NCBI RefSeq assembly: GCF_050613145.1 | Contig: NZ_CP192507.1 | Coordinates: 2,108,001-2,172,000, forward strand | Direction of reading: 5' to 3' | DNA: 64,000 nt | Source: Lysinibacillus_B sp050613145 | GTDB lineage: Bacteria; Bacillota; Bacilli; Bacillales_A; Planococcaceae | Shown: one piece after another, positions 35,273-42,945 of the stretch | How positions within the stretch are numbered: the stretch's first letter is position 1 | Layout of the letters: every line of letters starts with the position of its first letter | The notes under the pieces: generated by a model | What the model was told of the DNA's origin: nothing | What the model saw: only the letters and a program-made list of their open reading frames with translations | Databases searched by the model: none | Made by a program: the position numbers and the translations under genes

Positions 35273-35434
35273 ATGGGATTTATTCCATGTCAAAAATGTA
35301 AACAAACGTTTTCAAAAGAATGGTTTTGGTATGTGTGTGATACGTGTGGTTTTCGAGTTTGTCATGCCTGCCATGCTATTCAAGGTAGAAAATGTGAAGA
35401 ATGTGCTTTTGGATGGATGAAAGAAAAAAATTAG
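35273..35434 (+). CDS. Cysteine-rich zinc-binding mini-protein
   Basis: 53 residues after a strong AAAGGAGG site. Cysteines are paired as CQKC, CDTC, CHAC and CEEC with a histidine nearby, enough for two zinc sites in a zinc-ribbon or treble-clef arrangement. Such small proteins often bind nucleic acid or act as adaptors. It lies directly upstream of the WYL regulator, in the middle of the accessory region. Too short to have been obvious as a gene. Confidence 0.7.
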   Translation: MGFIPCQKCKQTFSKEWFWYVCDTCGFRVCHACHAIQGRKCEECAFGWMKEKN

Positions 35435-35495
35435 TTAACTAAAAAAACCAGAAATTTCATATAGCTCCTTTAAAGTGTTATACCACTAAATTACT

Positions 35496-35513
35496 GTAAT
35501 TATATATAATTAC
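35496..35513. promoter_or_regulatory. Perfect 18-base palindrome before the WYL gene
   Basis: GTAATTATATATAATTAC lies 26 bases before the WYL start codon, in a position to block transcription. It is a candidate operator for the WYL protein itself, as in CapW/BrxR-type regulators of defence loci. AT-rich palindromes can arise by chance. Confidence 0.45.
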
Positions 35514-35539
35514 AATATAATTGATTCTAGGAGGCTTAT

Positions 35540-36754
35540 ATGGAACAACTTTTATTAGGGACTACACTAGATAATCAAAATATTTTTATTTATAGAAAGC
35601 CATATCAAAATGTTTTTCGCTATTGGGCGGAAGTAAAAGAAAATAATACGTTGACCTCAACAGCAGAGATGAATAGCTTTTCCAAAGTATTAAGAACGTT
35701 AAAGATGATGCAAATAAAACTAGAAAACTTCAAGATTATTAAGGGAGAGCATCGTTTTATACAAGAGTTTGAAATTGCACAGAAAGGGGAGAAAAGTCAT
35801 TATACGAGTCAGGAAAGAGTTATTGATATATGTCAGAGATTATTAGCTGGCGAAGAAATATCAACAAAACATGATGCTATCCATTATGGCGTACATTCTG
35901 AGACGATAAAAAGTGATATATATACGCTGAGAAATATTTTAAAAAGCTACGATATCGAATCTCATGGCAACTACCGTATCAAGCATTCTAATAGTTTAAT
36001 AATTACTGAGGCATTTGTTTTATTAATGATGCTTTATCATAATAAAAGTTTAATTCTGCAAGAAGTTCAAACTATACAAGAAAAAATTATTCAGCAATTT
36101 TCTGGTCAAGAGCGAAAAAATTTAAGTGACTTTTTTAAAAGCTTCAAATATTATTACAAACCGTTTATTAAAATTGAACAACTAGAACAAATAGATTTGA
36201 TTTTTCGTGCAATTACTCATAAAAAATACATTAAATTTGCATACACAAATACACTTGGAAATGAAAAAATACGTACAGTGAAACCATTAACAATTATCTT
36301 ACATGACAGGATGTATTATTTGATTTGTGAAGAAATTGAATCAACAAGTAACAATCCTAAAAACTTCCGTTTGGATCGTATGCAGCAACTGATAGTACTT
36401 CATCAAAGCTTTAAGGAGAATCAATCCAAACGTTTTCAACCAGGTAACTACATCGATGAATCGTTTAACATGTTTACAGGTCAAAAAGAAACGATTCGTT
36501 TGAAAATTCGTCCGGTCATACGTGAATACCTTTTGCGAAAATTCCCTAGTGCAACTTTAATTAGTTCAAATGAAGAGTGGGAAACCTTTGAGATTATAGT
36601 ACTTGGTACAGAAGGAATCTTATTTTGGATATTATCTCAGAAAGCAGATATAGAAGTTATATCACCCCAACATTTTCGTGAAAAGCTAAAGCTAACAATC
36701 CAGTCGATGGCACAGCTTTATCAAATTGAAAGTGTATCGGATAGAAGTCAGTGA
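35540..36754 (+). CDS. WYL-domain transcriptional regulator
   Basis: 404 residues after AGGAGG. Residues 1-75 are an extra N-terminal domain, about 90-150 a winged helix-turn-helix (SQERVIDICQRLLAGEEIST, HYGVHSETIKSDIYTLRNIL), and about 215-300 the WYL domain (KKYIKFAYTNTLGNEKIRTV, HDRMYYLICEE, FRLDRMQQL). The C-terminal WCX-like region follows. WYL proteins sense nucleic acids or nucleotides and control many phage-defence operons. It heads a run of three rightward genes and probably controls them. Confidence 0.88.
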   Translation: MEQLLLGTTLDNQNIFIYRKPYQNVFRYWAEVKENNTLTSTAEMNSFSKVLRTLKMMQIKLENFKIIKGEHRFIQEFEIAQKGEKSHYTSQERVIDICQRLLAGEEISTKHDAIHYGVHSETIKSDIYTLRNILKSYDIESHGNYRIKHSNSLIITEAFVLLMMLYHNKSLILQEVQTIQEKIIQQFSGQERKNLSDFFKSFKYYYKPFIKIEQLEQIDLIFRAITHKKYIKFAYTNTLGNEKIRTVKPLTIILHDRMYYLICEEIESTSNNPKNFRLDRMQQLIVLHQSFKENQSKRFQPGNYIDESFNMFTGQKETIRLKIRPVIREYLLRKFPSATLISSNEEWETFEIIVLGTEGILFWILSQKADIEVISPQHFREKLKLTIQSMAQLYQIESVSDRSQ

Positions 36755-36825
36755 GCTAAAAAGTTCGAAAAGGTTCTAGTTTATCAATGGTTAGATGAAG
36801 AATTCAATTAATGAGGGGTAATGCA

Positions 36826-38331
36826 ATGGGGAGTCAGTGGCAAATTACAAAAGAAGAATATGATAAATTGCTCTGTTATATTGGCTGCGGTAACTTTCCA
36901 GAGGCCGATATTATGATTTTCGGAAATGAAGAAGGTACAGGTGGATTTAGTGTTGAAGCAAATGTTAAAGCACGGTGTCAAAAATACGGTAAAAATGAAT
37001 TTGATGAATACATCTATACTCTTGAAGAAAATGATTGGACTAAAGGTTATTGGGAGCCGTGTTCAAAATCAGGCGCAGAGAAAATTATACAATACTTAGA
37101 TGAACACGGTATAGAATACAGTGAGAAAGCATACACAAAAGGAAGTTTTTTATCAACCATTTCACGAATTTGTTTAGCTTTAAATGAGGAAAATGGTGAC
37201 ATTGATTATTGGTTTAAATTATATAGAGACAATAAAGATACTAAGGTTAAGATAAAAAATTATATTGAACAAAGTTTATTTAAAAAAAGTGATGGTATTC
37301 AAACTTGTTTAGTTGATTGGCGGCCACTACCACGTCCAAATGAACGCTGGTGGGGAACAGAATATAAAAATATTCTATTTGGTCATGAAAAAAATCCTTA
37401 TTTAAAAGCTTTTAATACTTTTAAAGGTACAAATAAAGAACATCAATTTAGTAATTTTCTTGAAGATGTTGAAAAAAGAAAGGAAATTTTGAAAAATGCT
37501 ATAAGCAAATTTCCTGTACCAATTGTAATTGGACTTGGTGGAGTAAAATTCAAAAAAACTGTATTTTCTAAAATTTTCAGCGATATTAAGTTTACCGAAT
37601 TGAATAGGCTAACAGACTACTTAAATAACCAAAAAGCTTTTAAAGCAGAAGTGCAATTACCAAATAAGAAATTATCTCTTTTTTTATTACCATTCCCTGT
37701 AAGTGGAAATGTTTTTAAAGATGGGGTTCAAATGCAACGATGCTTTAAAGAGTTTACCCAGTATTATTTAAAACCGATTTTAGAAAACAATAACTCCAAA
37801 AAAGGGGATTTAATGATGAATATTATTGAGGATCGTCAAGAAATTGAAAAGTATGAGATATTATTAGAAGAAACTTTAAAAAATCATGTTGGTACGATAA
37901 CACTAGAAAATGCACTTGTTAATGTTGCTTTTGGTACAGGTACAACAAATATACTAGAAGTTCAAGATGCTGGCTTTTGGTTCACGAGAAGAAAACATGA
38001 AGAAGATGAAAAATGGTGGAATTCTTTTGGCTTGATTTCTAATGGACAGCACACCGAGTTATGTGAGGTGAATGTACCATTAGAAGGGATTAACTCGTAC
38101 ATGGGTGGTACATTTATTAAAAACGGCAATAAAGTATACCTTGTGCATAAAGGAGCCAACATCGCAGGTATGAAAAAAGACTATGTTCATGCCAATTATC
38201 AAGGTGAAACATTAGAAATCACGAAAAATGATATTCGTTTAGTAGTAGGTGAAATTACTTCTGCAGATTTACCAGATCAAATTGGTAATTTCTTAAAAGA
38301 GATTCAGCGATTAAAAGAAGCGCAAGTATGA
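36826..38331 (+). CDS. Unknown two-part protein, N-terminal half uracil-DNA-glycosylase-like (tentative)
   Basis: The ATG at 36826 follows GAGGGG; 501 residues. The N-terminal 320 residues have the order expected of the uracil-DNA glycosylase fold: a strand ending in IMIFGNEEG, VDWRPLPRPNE, VPIVIGLGG, and FLLPFPVSGN near the end. The key UDG residues are not clear, so this is a fold guess only. The last 172 residues (from MMNIIEDRQEIEKYEILLEE) are a separate domain of unknown kind and have their own ribosome site (AAAAGGGG) and ATG at 37812/37815. It sits between the WYL and ADP-ribosylglycohydrolase genes. Confidence 0.5.
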   Translation: MGSQWQITKEEYDKLLCYIGCGNFPEADIMIFGNEEGTGGFSVEANVKARCQKYGKNEFDEYIYTLEENDWTKGYWEPCSKSGAEKIIQYLDEHGIEYSEKAYTKGSFLSTISRICLALNEENGDIDYWFKLYRDNKDTKVKIKNYIEQSLFKKSDGIQTCLVDWRPLPRPNERWWGTEYKNILFGHEKNPYLKAFNTFKGTNKEHQFSNFLEDVEKRKEILKNAISKFPVPIVIGLGGVKFKKTVFSKIFSDIKFTELNRLTDYLNNQKAFKAEVQLPNKKLSLFLLPFPVSGNVFKDGVQMQRCFKEFTQYYLKPILENNNSKKGDLMMNIIEDRQEIEKYEILLEETLKNHVGTITLENALVNVAFGTGTTNILEVQDAGFWFTRRKHEEDEKWWNSFGLISNGQHTELCEVNVPLEGINSYMGGTFIKNGNKVYLVHKGANIAGMKKDYVHANYQGETLEITKNDIRLVVGEITSADLPDQIGNFLKEIQRLKEAQV

Positions 38332-38359
38332 AGCTACTAAATTAAAAGGAGTGTTGCAG

Positions 38360-39637
38360 ATGCTAGATAAAATACAAGGAGGATTATTTGGTGTAGCAAT
38401 TGGTGATGCATTAGGCGCTACAACTGAATTTATGTCAAAAGAAGAAATTATAGAAGAGTATGGCAAAGTCACCGAAATCATTGGAGGTGGCGTATGGAAG
38501 TTAAAACGCGGGGAGACAACAGATGATACAGCAATGACACTTGCTATTGTGAAAGGAATCATGGCCAACTCAGACAAGCCGATTGAAGAAATGGGAAAAC
38601 AATTTAGACATTGGGAAAATACAGATCCTATTGATATTGGCATATCTACTCGAGCTACTTTGGAAAATTATGAAGGCGATTGGTTTCATGCAGCAGAAAA
38701 AGCTCATCATCAGCAGGGGGGATTAAGTGCTGGCAATGGAACGTTGATGAGGTGTTTGCCAATTGCTCTAGCTTATCCAGAATTACAAAAAATTGACGAG
38801 CTTTCAGAACTTCAATCTAAAATGACACATTATGATGATTTGGCATCAGAAGCCTGTGTTATTTATAATCGAATTGCAAAGCGCCTACTAGAAAATGAAA
38901 ATCTTCATACAGCCATTCATTCTGAAATAAAAAATACAAGGTATGAATCAAATTACGTCCAAGAACCAAATTGTCCTCCAGATGGTTTTGTAGTTCATTC
39001 AATGAAATGGGTATTATATTGGCTTTTAAATAGTGATACATTTGAAGACGTTGTGGTTGGTGCTACAAATATGGGCCGTGACAGTGATACGATTGCTGCC
39101 ATTGCTGGTGGATTAAAAGGAATCGATGTTGGATTTAAACAATTACCGTCTAAATATACTGACAAGATAATAATAAAAAAACATCTCCTTGATTATGCGG
39201 AAATATTAAACGAAATTCGTGGGCAAAATACAAATGTTTTAAGAGGACAAGCAAATAACTACATCTCCCAATTAAAAGTGCAGGCAAATCAGCTATATGA
39301 ATGGGCGAAAATAAAGCCTATGCCAGATGAAAGTAAAGAAGTTCTTGAATCCATTAGAAAAAATATTTACTTATTCAGACTTTCATTTAATGAAGACCAT
39401 GATGACTTTGAGCATAAATTTCAAACTTGGTGGCAGGCAAAAATGCGCTATAGACGTTCTTTGCGACTTATTCAATTAGATGCACCTCCAATCATTACAC
39501 AACATGAGCTAAATTGGCTTCAAATAATGATTGATCATATGGACAAAAGGCTTAACGGTATAGAACCGCAATTTACAAAAAATCAATTAGAATCATTAAT
39601 CGAAATAGAAAAACCCTTTGAAGCAGATGGTAATTGA
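38360..39637 (+). CDS. ADP-ribosylglycohydrolase (DraG/ARH family) with C-terminal extension
   Basis: The ATG at 38360 follows AAAAGGAG; 425 residues. The ARH magnesium-site motifs are complete: GDALGATTEF, Thr53-Thr54-Asp55-Asp56-Thr57 (ETTDDTA), SAGNGTLMRCLPIAL, and Asp241/Asp243/Thr244 (GRDSDTIAAI). These enzymes remove ADP-ribose from proteins or nucleic acids. Residues from about 290 onward (QLKVQANQLYEWAKIKP, MRYRRSLRLIQLDAPP) form an extra helical domain not present in standard DraG. It is 28 bases after the unknown gene, so co-transcription is likely. No ADP-ribosyltransferase was found nearby. Confidence 0.88.
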   Translation: MLDKIQGGLFGVAIGDALGATTEFMSKEEIIEEYGKVTEIIGGGVWKLKRGETTDDTAMTLAIVKGIMANSDKPIEEMGKQFRHWENTDPIDIGISTRATLENYEGDWFHAAEKAHHQQGGLSAGNGTLMRCLPIALAYPELQKIDELSELQSKMTHYDDLASEACVIYNRIAKRLLENENLHTAIHSEIKNTRYESNYVQEPNCPPDGFVVHSMKWVLYWLLNSDTFEDVVVGATNMGRDSDTIAAIAGGLKGIDVGFKQLPSKYTDKIIIKKHLLDYAEILNEIRGQNTNVLRGQANNYISQLKVQANQLYEWAKIKPMPDESKEVLESIRKNIYLFRLSFNEDHDDFEHKFQTWWQAKMRYRRSLRLIQLDAPPIITQHELNWLQIMIDHMDKRLNGIEPQFTKNQLESLIEIEKPFEADGN

Positions 39638-40456
39638 ACACTTACTAAAGCCTATAAAAATACCCAACTAAAAATTGACTCTTTTACGTTTTGATTATTG
39701 AAGAAGTGAGTATCTGAAGTCATTTATTGGACTCAGTAGATGCAAAATACGCCGAACAATTGGTGCTAAAAGCCACCTTGGAGGATAATTCGTTCAAAAT
39801 AAAATTATAAGAAACTCGGATATTATAACGAGGATGACTGGTATTGCAAAGTACACATCAAAATGATGTTAGAGCATGCACCGATTGTTGAAATACAGCA
39901 AAAGCTGAATGAACTGGTGCAGTCATTTGATGCATACAGTGACAGTTAGGGCGTTATGGTAGAATAAGCAAATGCAGAGGAGGCCGTTCAAGTTAGACCG
40001 AACGGCCTTATTAATATTAAGATAGATATAGAACCATTGTCATTTTGCCTCATCATACATTCTGTTAAAGGCATAGTAAAAGAGGTGAGCTTGAAATTTG
40101 AGGGTGGGGAAATACTTGTTGTCGATAAAGTTTATATTAACCACTCTATAAAAAAACGAACTTTATATGTTAATTTAACTTAAAATGTTCGTATTTAATC
40201 CATAGAAATGCTAATCTCCCATCGGCTGGATACAACCTCATTTGAATGAAAACCGAATAATAACACTAATTTTTGATTTTAAGGTTTTATTTAACGGAAT
40301 GAACACAAAACAGTCTTATCTCTTCCGAAGAAACGTATGTTCTTATATAATGTATATAAGAGAGGACTACTTGTGCTTAAAACTGTTAATTCACAGCTTT
40401 ATTAAAACAACCGAAAATTTGTATGTTATACATAAGTTGATTGGAGGGGGATTAGA
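39638..40456. other. Gene-poor region between the ARH and LAGLIDADG genes
   Basis: No intact gene was found in 819 bases. Around 39825-39949 a protein tail is readable (EDDWYCKVHIKMMLEHAP, IVEIQQKLNELVQSF, stop) without a start. Near 40085 a 34-codon frame (LKFEGGEILVVDKVYINH) may be another remnant. A terminator-like hairpin lies at 39981. Confidence 0.5.
39981..40012. terminator. Terminator-like hairpin
   Basis: Perfect 9-base stem AGGCCGTTC / GAACGGCCT with a 10-base loop and a moderate T-rich tail. Confidence 0.6.
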
Positions 40457-41305
40457 ATGCCGAGAAAGCCGAATATTTGTGATGAGGATATTATTCACAT
40501 GTACAATCAAGGGATGTCCTACAAATCAATGATAGAGCAGACAGGGTTATCTGAACGTGCTATTCGCAATGTCGTAAAAAAACACGGGATCAATACAAGA
40601 CCTATAGGACAACCTAGAAAGCATAAAGTAAACGAAGATTTTTTCAAATTTTGGAACGATAAAATGGCATGGGTGCTAGGTATTTTTGTTACGGATGGTC
40701 ATATCAATAAAAGTACACATAGTATTTATTTCTCTCAAAAAGATGAAAGAATTCTAAAATTGATAGCAACATATATGGAAGCTGATTATGTTTTAATGCC
40801 ATTCGGTAAAACAAAGACAACACCGACAATTATTATGAATTCAAAAGAAATCAAAAAAGACTTAGAACAGATGGGGATTACACCAAATAAGTCATTAACG
40901 CTAAAATTTCCACATGTGCCAGAACAGTATTTGCCATCATTTATTAGGGGTGTCATTGATGGAGATGGTTGGGTTCAAGATAGAGGCTATGTAATGAATG
41001 TGACTACAGGTAGTAAGGGTTTTGCTGAGAGTTTACATGAAGTTTTTCAAACATGGGAGTTAAAAAGTGAAATCACAGTAGAAAAGAGCCAAAAAGGTAC
41101 TGACATTTACCGAACTTGGATAAAGGGGAAGCAAAGTATAATAAAATTAGCTGAGATTATTTATCTAAATTGTGTTGAAAGCTGCAATTATTCTAAAAAA
41201 GAACGATTAACACAGTGGGTAAAAGAAATGGAAGTGATTTATAATGTGGAAGCAAATAAATGGACGATTAGTTCAAACAGTCGATACAACAAGAGTAGAA
41301 TATAA
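40457..41305 (+). CDS. Free-standing LAGLIDADG homing endonuclease
   Basis: 282 residues after GGAGGGGG. The first 50 residues are a helix-turn-helix (CDEDIIHMYNQGMSYKSMIE, LSERAIRNVVKKHGI). Two LAGLIDADG helices follow: WVLGIFVTDGHI with Asp80 and FIRGVIDGDGWV with Asp168/Asp170. A monomeric enzyme of this type cuts a long asymmetric site. There is no sign of an interrupted host gene around it, so it is free-standing. A piece of the same gene lies at 25201, next to the Argonaute. Confidence 0.88.
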   Translation: MPRKPNICDEDIIHMYNQGMSYKSMIEQTGLSERAIRNVVKKHGINTRPIGQPRKHKVNEDFFKFWNDKMAWVLGIFVTDGHINKSTHSIYFSQKDERILKLIATYMEADYVLMPFGKTKTTPTIIMNSKEIKKDLEQMGITPNKSLTLKFPHVPEQYLPSFIRGVIDGDGWVQDRGYVMNVTTGSKGFAESLHEVFQTWELKSEITVEKSQKGTDIYRTWIKGKQSIIKLAEIIYLNCVESCNYSKKERLTQWVKEMEVIYNVEANKWTISSNSRYNKSRI

Positions 41306-41618
41306 AACAAGAATCAGTAAAGCCATCTTAGATGAATTGAAAATAATAGCTAACGAACACAATACACATGTCGGTTATTTATTAGAAAATGGCTTTGAAA
41401 ACTTGCTATATGAAGATTATATAAACTATGATAAGAAAAAACGTCCTAAAGATCGAATTGAATTTAGAACGACGTGTGATGAAGAGATACTTAAAAATTT
41501 AAGAACATTTGCTAAAGAGCATAAATTAAATTTAAATGATGTGATCGAAACAAGCGCTCAATATATCAATTTAGATGCTGTCAAAAAAGGAAAGTGGAGA
41601 TATAGAATTGAGCACTAA
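41244..41618 (+). CDS. Small protein with two ribbon-helix-helix-like repeats
   Basis: 124 residues; it starts 62 bases inside the end of the LAGLIDADG gene with GGAAGTG upstream. Two similar halves are visible: YKTRISKAILDELKIIANEH then YLLENGFENLL, and FRTTCDEEILKNLRTFAKEH then VIETSAQYI. Each has the strand-helix-helix pattern of ribbon-helix-helix DNA-binding proteins, so one chain could act as a pseudodimer. It may regulate or target the endonuclease gene it overlaps. Function inferred. Confidence 0.6.
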   Translation: MWKQINGRLVQTVDTTRVEYKTRISKAILDELKIIANEHNTHVGYLLENGFENLLYEDYINYDKKKRPKDRIEFRTTCDEEILKNLRTFAKEHKLNLNDVIETSAQYINLDAVKKGKWRYRIEH

Positions 41619-41650
41619 AAAAGAGGAGATGAAAATCCCTCTTTTTTAAA
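41617..41650 (+). terminator. Terminator of the LAGLIDADG operon
   Basis: Stem AAAAAAGAGG / CCTCTTTTTT, followed by a few A. It overlaps the last codon of the preceding gene. Confidence 0.8.
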
Positions 41651-41836
41651 ACCTAAAATAGGGATGTGGTCATAATATAAATTAGAGGAAGTAAAATTTG
41701 TCTCAAAAGTATACTTTAAATAGTGAGACAAAATCGTGAATTTTACAAAGAGACAACACGTTTTAGACACTCATAATCGTAAACAATATGGTATCGAATT
41801 CTATGCTGCTAAAAATTATGCATTTTCCTTGCTATT

Positions 41837-41899
41837 ACAAATCATGAAACAATCAATCGTTTTTAACTGATCACGATTGGTTGTTAACAAATCATGAAA
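41837..41899. repeat. Hairpin bounded by 13-base direct repeats
   Basis: ACAAATCATGAAA occurs at 41837 and 41887. Between them AACAATCAATCGT pairs with ACGATTGGTTGTT (one G-U). The surrounding 349-base gap (41619-41967) has no gene. It could be a tiny insertion with target duplication or a protein-binding site. Confidence 0.5.
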
Positions 41900-41967
41900 A
41901 TATCTATCTATTTATCTTTTAAACATCGTCGATTACATTGTGGCATTATATCTCAGCTTCCAATAAG

Positions 41968-42336
41968 CTATTTGTTAGCAAGCTGATCATCAATGGCTTG
42001 AACAGCTAATTCTAACGCTTTCATTCGCCTTGTTAACAACGTTCTTTGGGCACTACCATCCTTTAACTTAGCATAAACCTTCTCCATGGATGGAAATAAA
42101 CCCGTAAGCACAGTCCGAGCTTCTACTAAGTCTTCCAAGGTGTAATGATGTGGTTTTTGATTCCACACGTTGTCTAGCATGTCTAACCCGATGTAAACAG
42201 CTTTGAGTCGTTTCTTTACTAAAGTAATATTTGCGCCTTTCTGAGTCATCTGGGACAAGGCATTTTCGAGTTTGTTGATTGTCGATTGTAAAGATTTTAT
42301 CGATTCTAATTTCACTGCATCTGATATGTTTTCCAT
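41968..42336 (-). CDS. Small helical cytoplasmic protein
   Basis: 122 residues after AAGGATAG. It is predicted to be almost entirely helical (LESIKSLQSTINKLENALSQ, LVKKRLKAVYIGLDMLDNVW, RTLLTRRMKALELAVQAIDD) with two similar helical hairpins, as though from an internal duplication (KKRLKAVYIGLDML and TRRMKALELAVQAI). No membrane helix or known motif. Not recognised. Confidence 0.6.
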   Translation of the reverse strand: MENISDAVKLESIKSLQSTINKLENALSQMTQKGANITLVKKRLKAVYIGLDMLDNVWNQKPHHYTLEDLVEARTVLTGLFPSMEKVYAKLKDGSAQRTLLTRRMKALELAVQAIDDQLANK

Positions 42337-42945
42337 GTTATTACTATCCTTTTCTTTTTTGCTTACTACTTGATCAAATCAGTAAAAAACTATTTCACTC
42401 GCAATATTCTAACATAAATCATTAACTCTCTTTAAACAAAATACTCCCTTTGCCTCTAACCTGCTCCATTATTGATATAAGGGGTTTACATATGTACATG
42501 ATTTTTTGACCCTCGATTGTGTCAAATAACGAAATCAACATACAACTTAATTTAAAATAAGTGTTAAATCAGGACTATACACCTAAATGATACTTATCCT
42601 CAGTTAAGTTGTATATCAAAATCGGTCAATGGAGGTTTTATCGTTTTTACAGCAAACGCATTATTTTTTTCTATTAAAAAATTACAAGCTATCGTTGGTT
42701 TTTAGAAAAATAAAAAGGTATTTATTATTTTTACAAGTGACCATATCCTAAAGGGGCATGTCAACACTTTGGATTACGATGTATTTTTCGAAAAAAAAGC
42801 ACAATAAAGGTGCTTGTTCGCGAAGATTTTTAACCTCCACGCAAGCACCCTTTTAGTAAATTTTTCTCTTTTTTATCACAGCTTCTATTCGTAAAGCGCC
42901 CTTTTAAATAAAAACGCTCATTTTTCAGCTAAATTGTTGGCTTTT
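42337..42945. other. Intergenic region with terminator-like hairpin
   Basis: No gene was found in 609 bases. AAAGGTGCTTG (42806) pairs with CAAGCACC(C)TTT (42842) and may end the leftward arsenic-resistance flavoprotein gene. Confidence 0.5.

Noticed and set aside
40242..40532. A 96-codon frame before the LAGLIDADG gene
   Set aside because: No ribosome site, cysteine and phenylalanine-rich translation, and overlap with the well-supported LAGLIDADG start in another frame.
40457..41305. LAGLIDADG gene as part of an intron or intein
   Set aside because: It has its own ribosome site and start, and no split host gene or intein splice residues are visible on either side.
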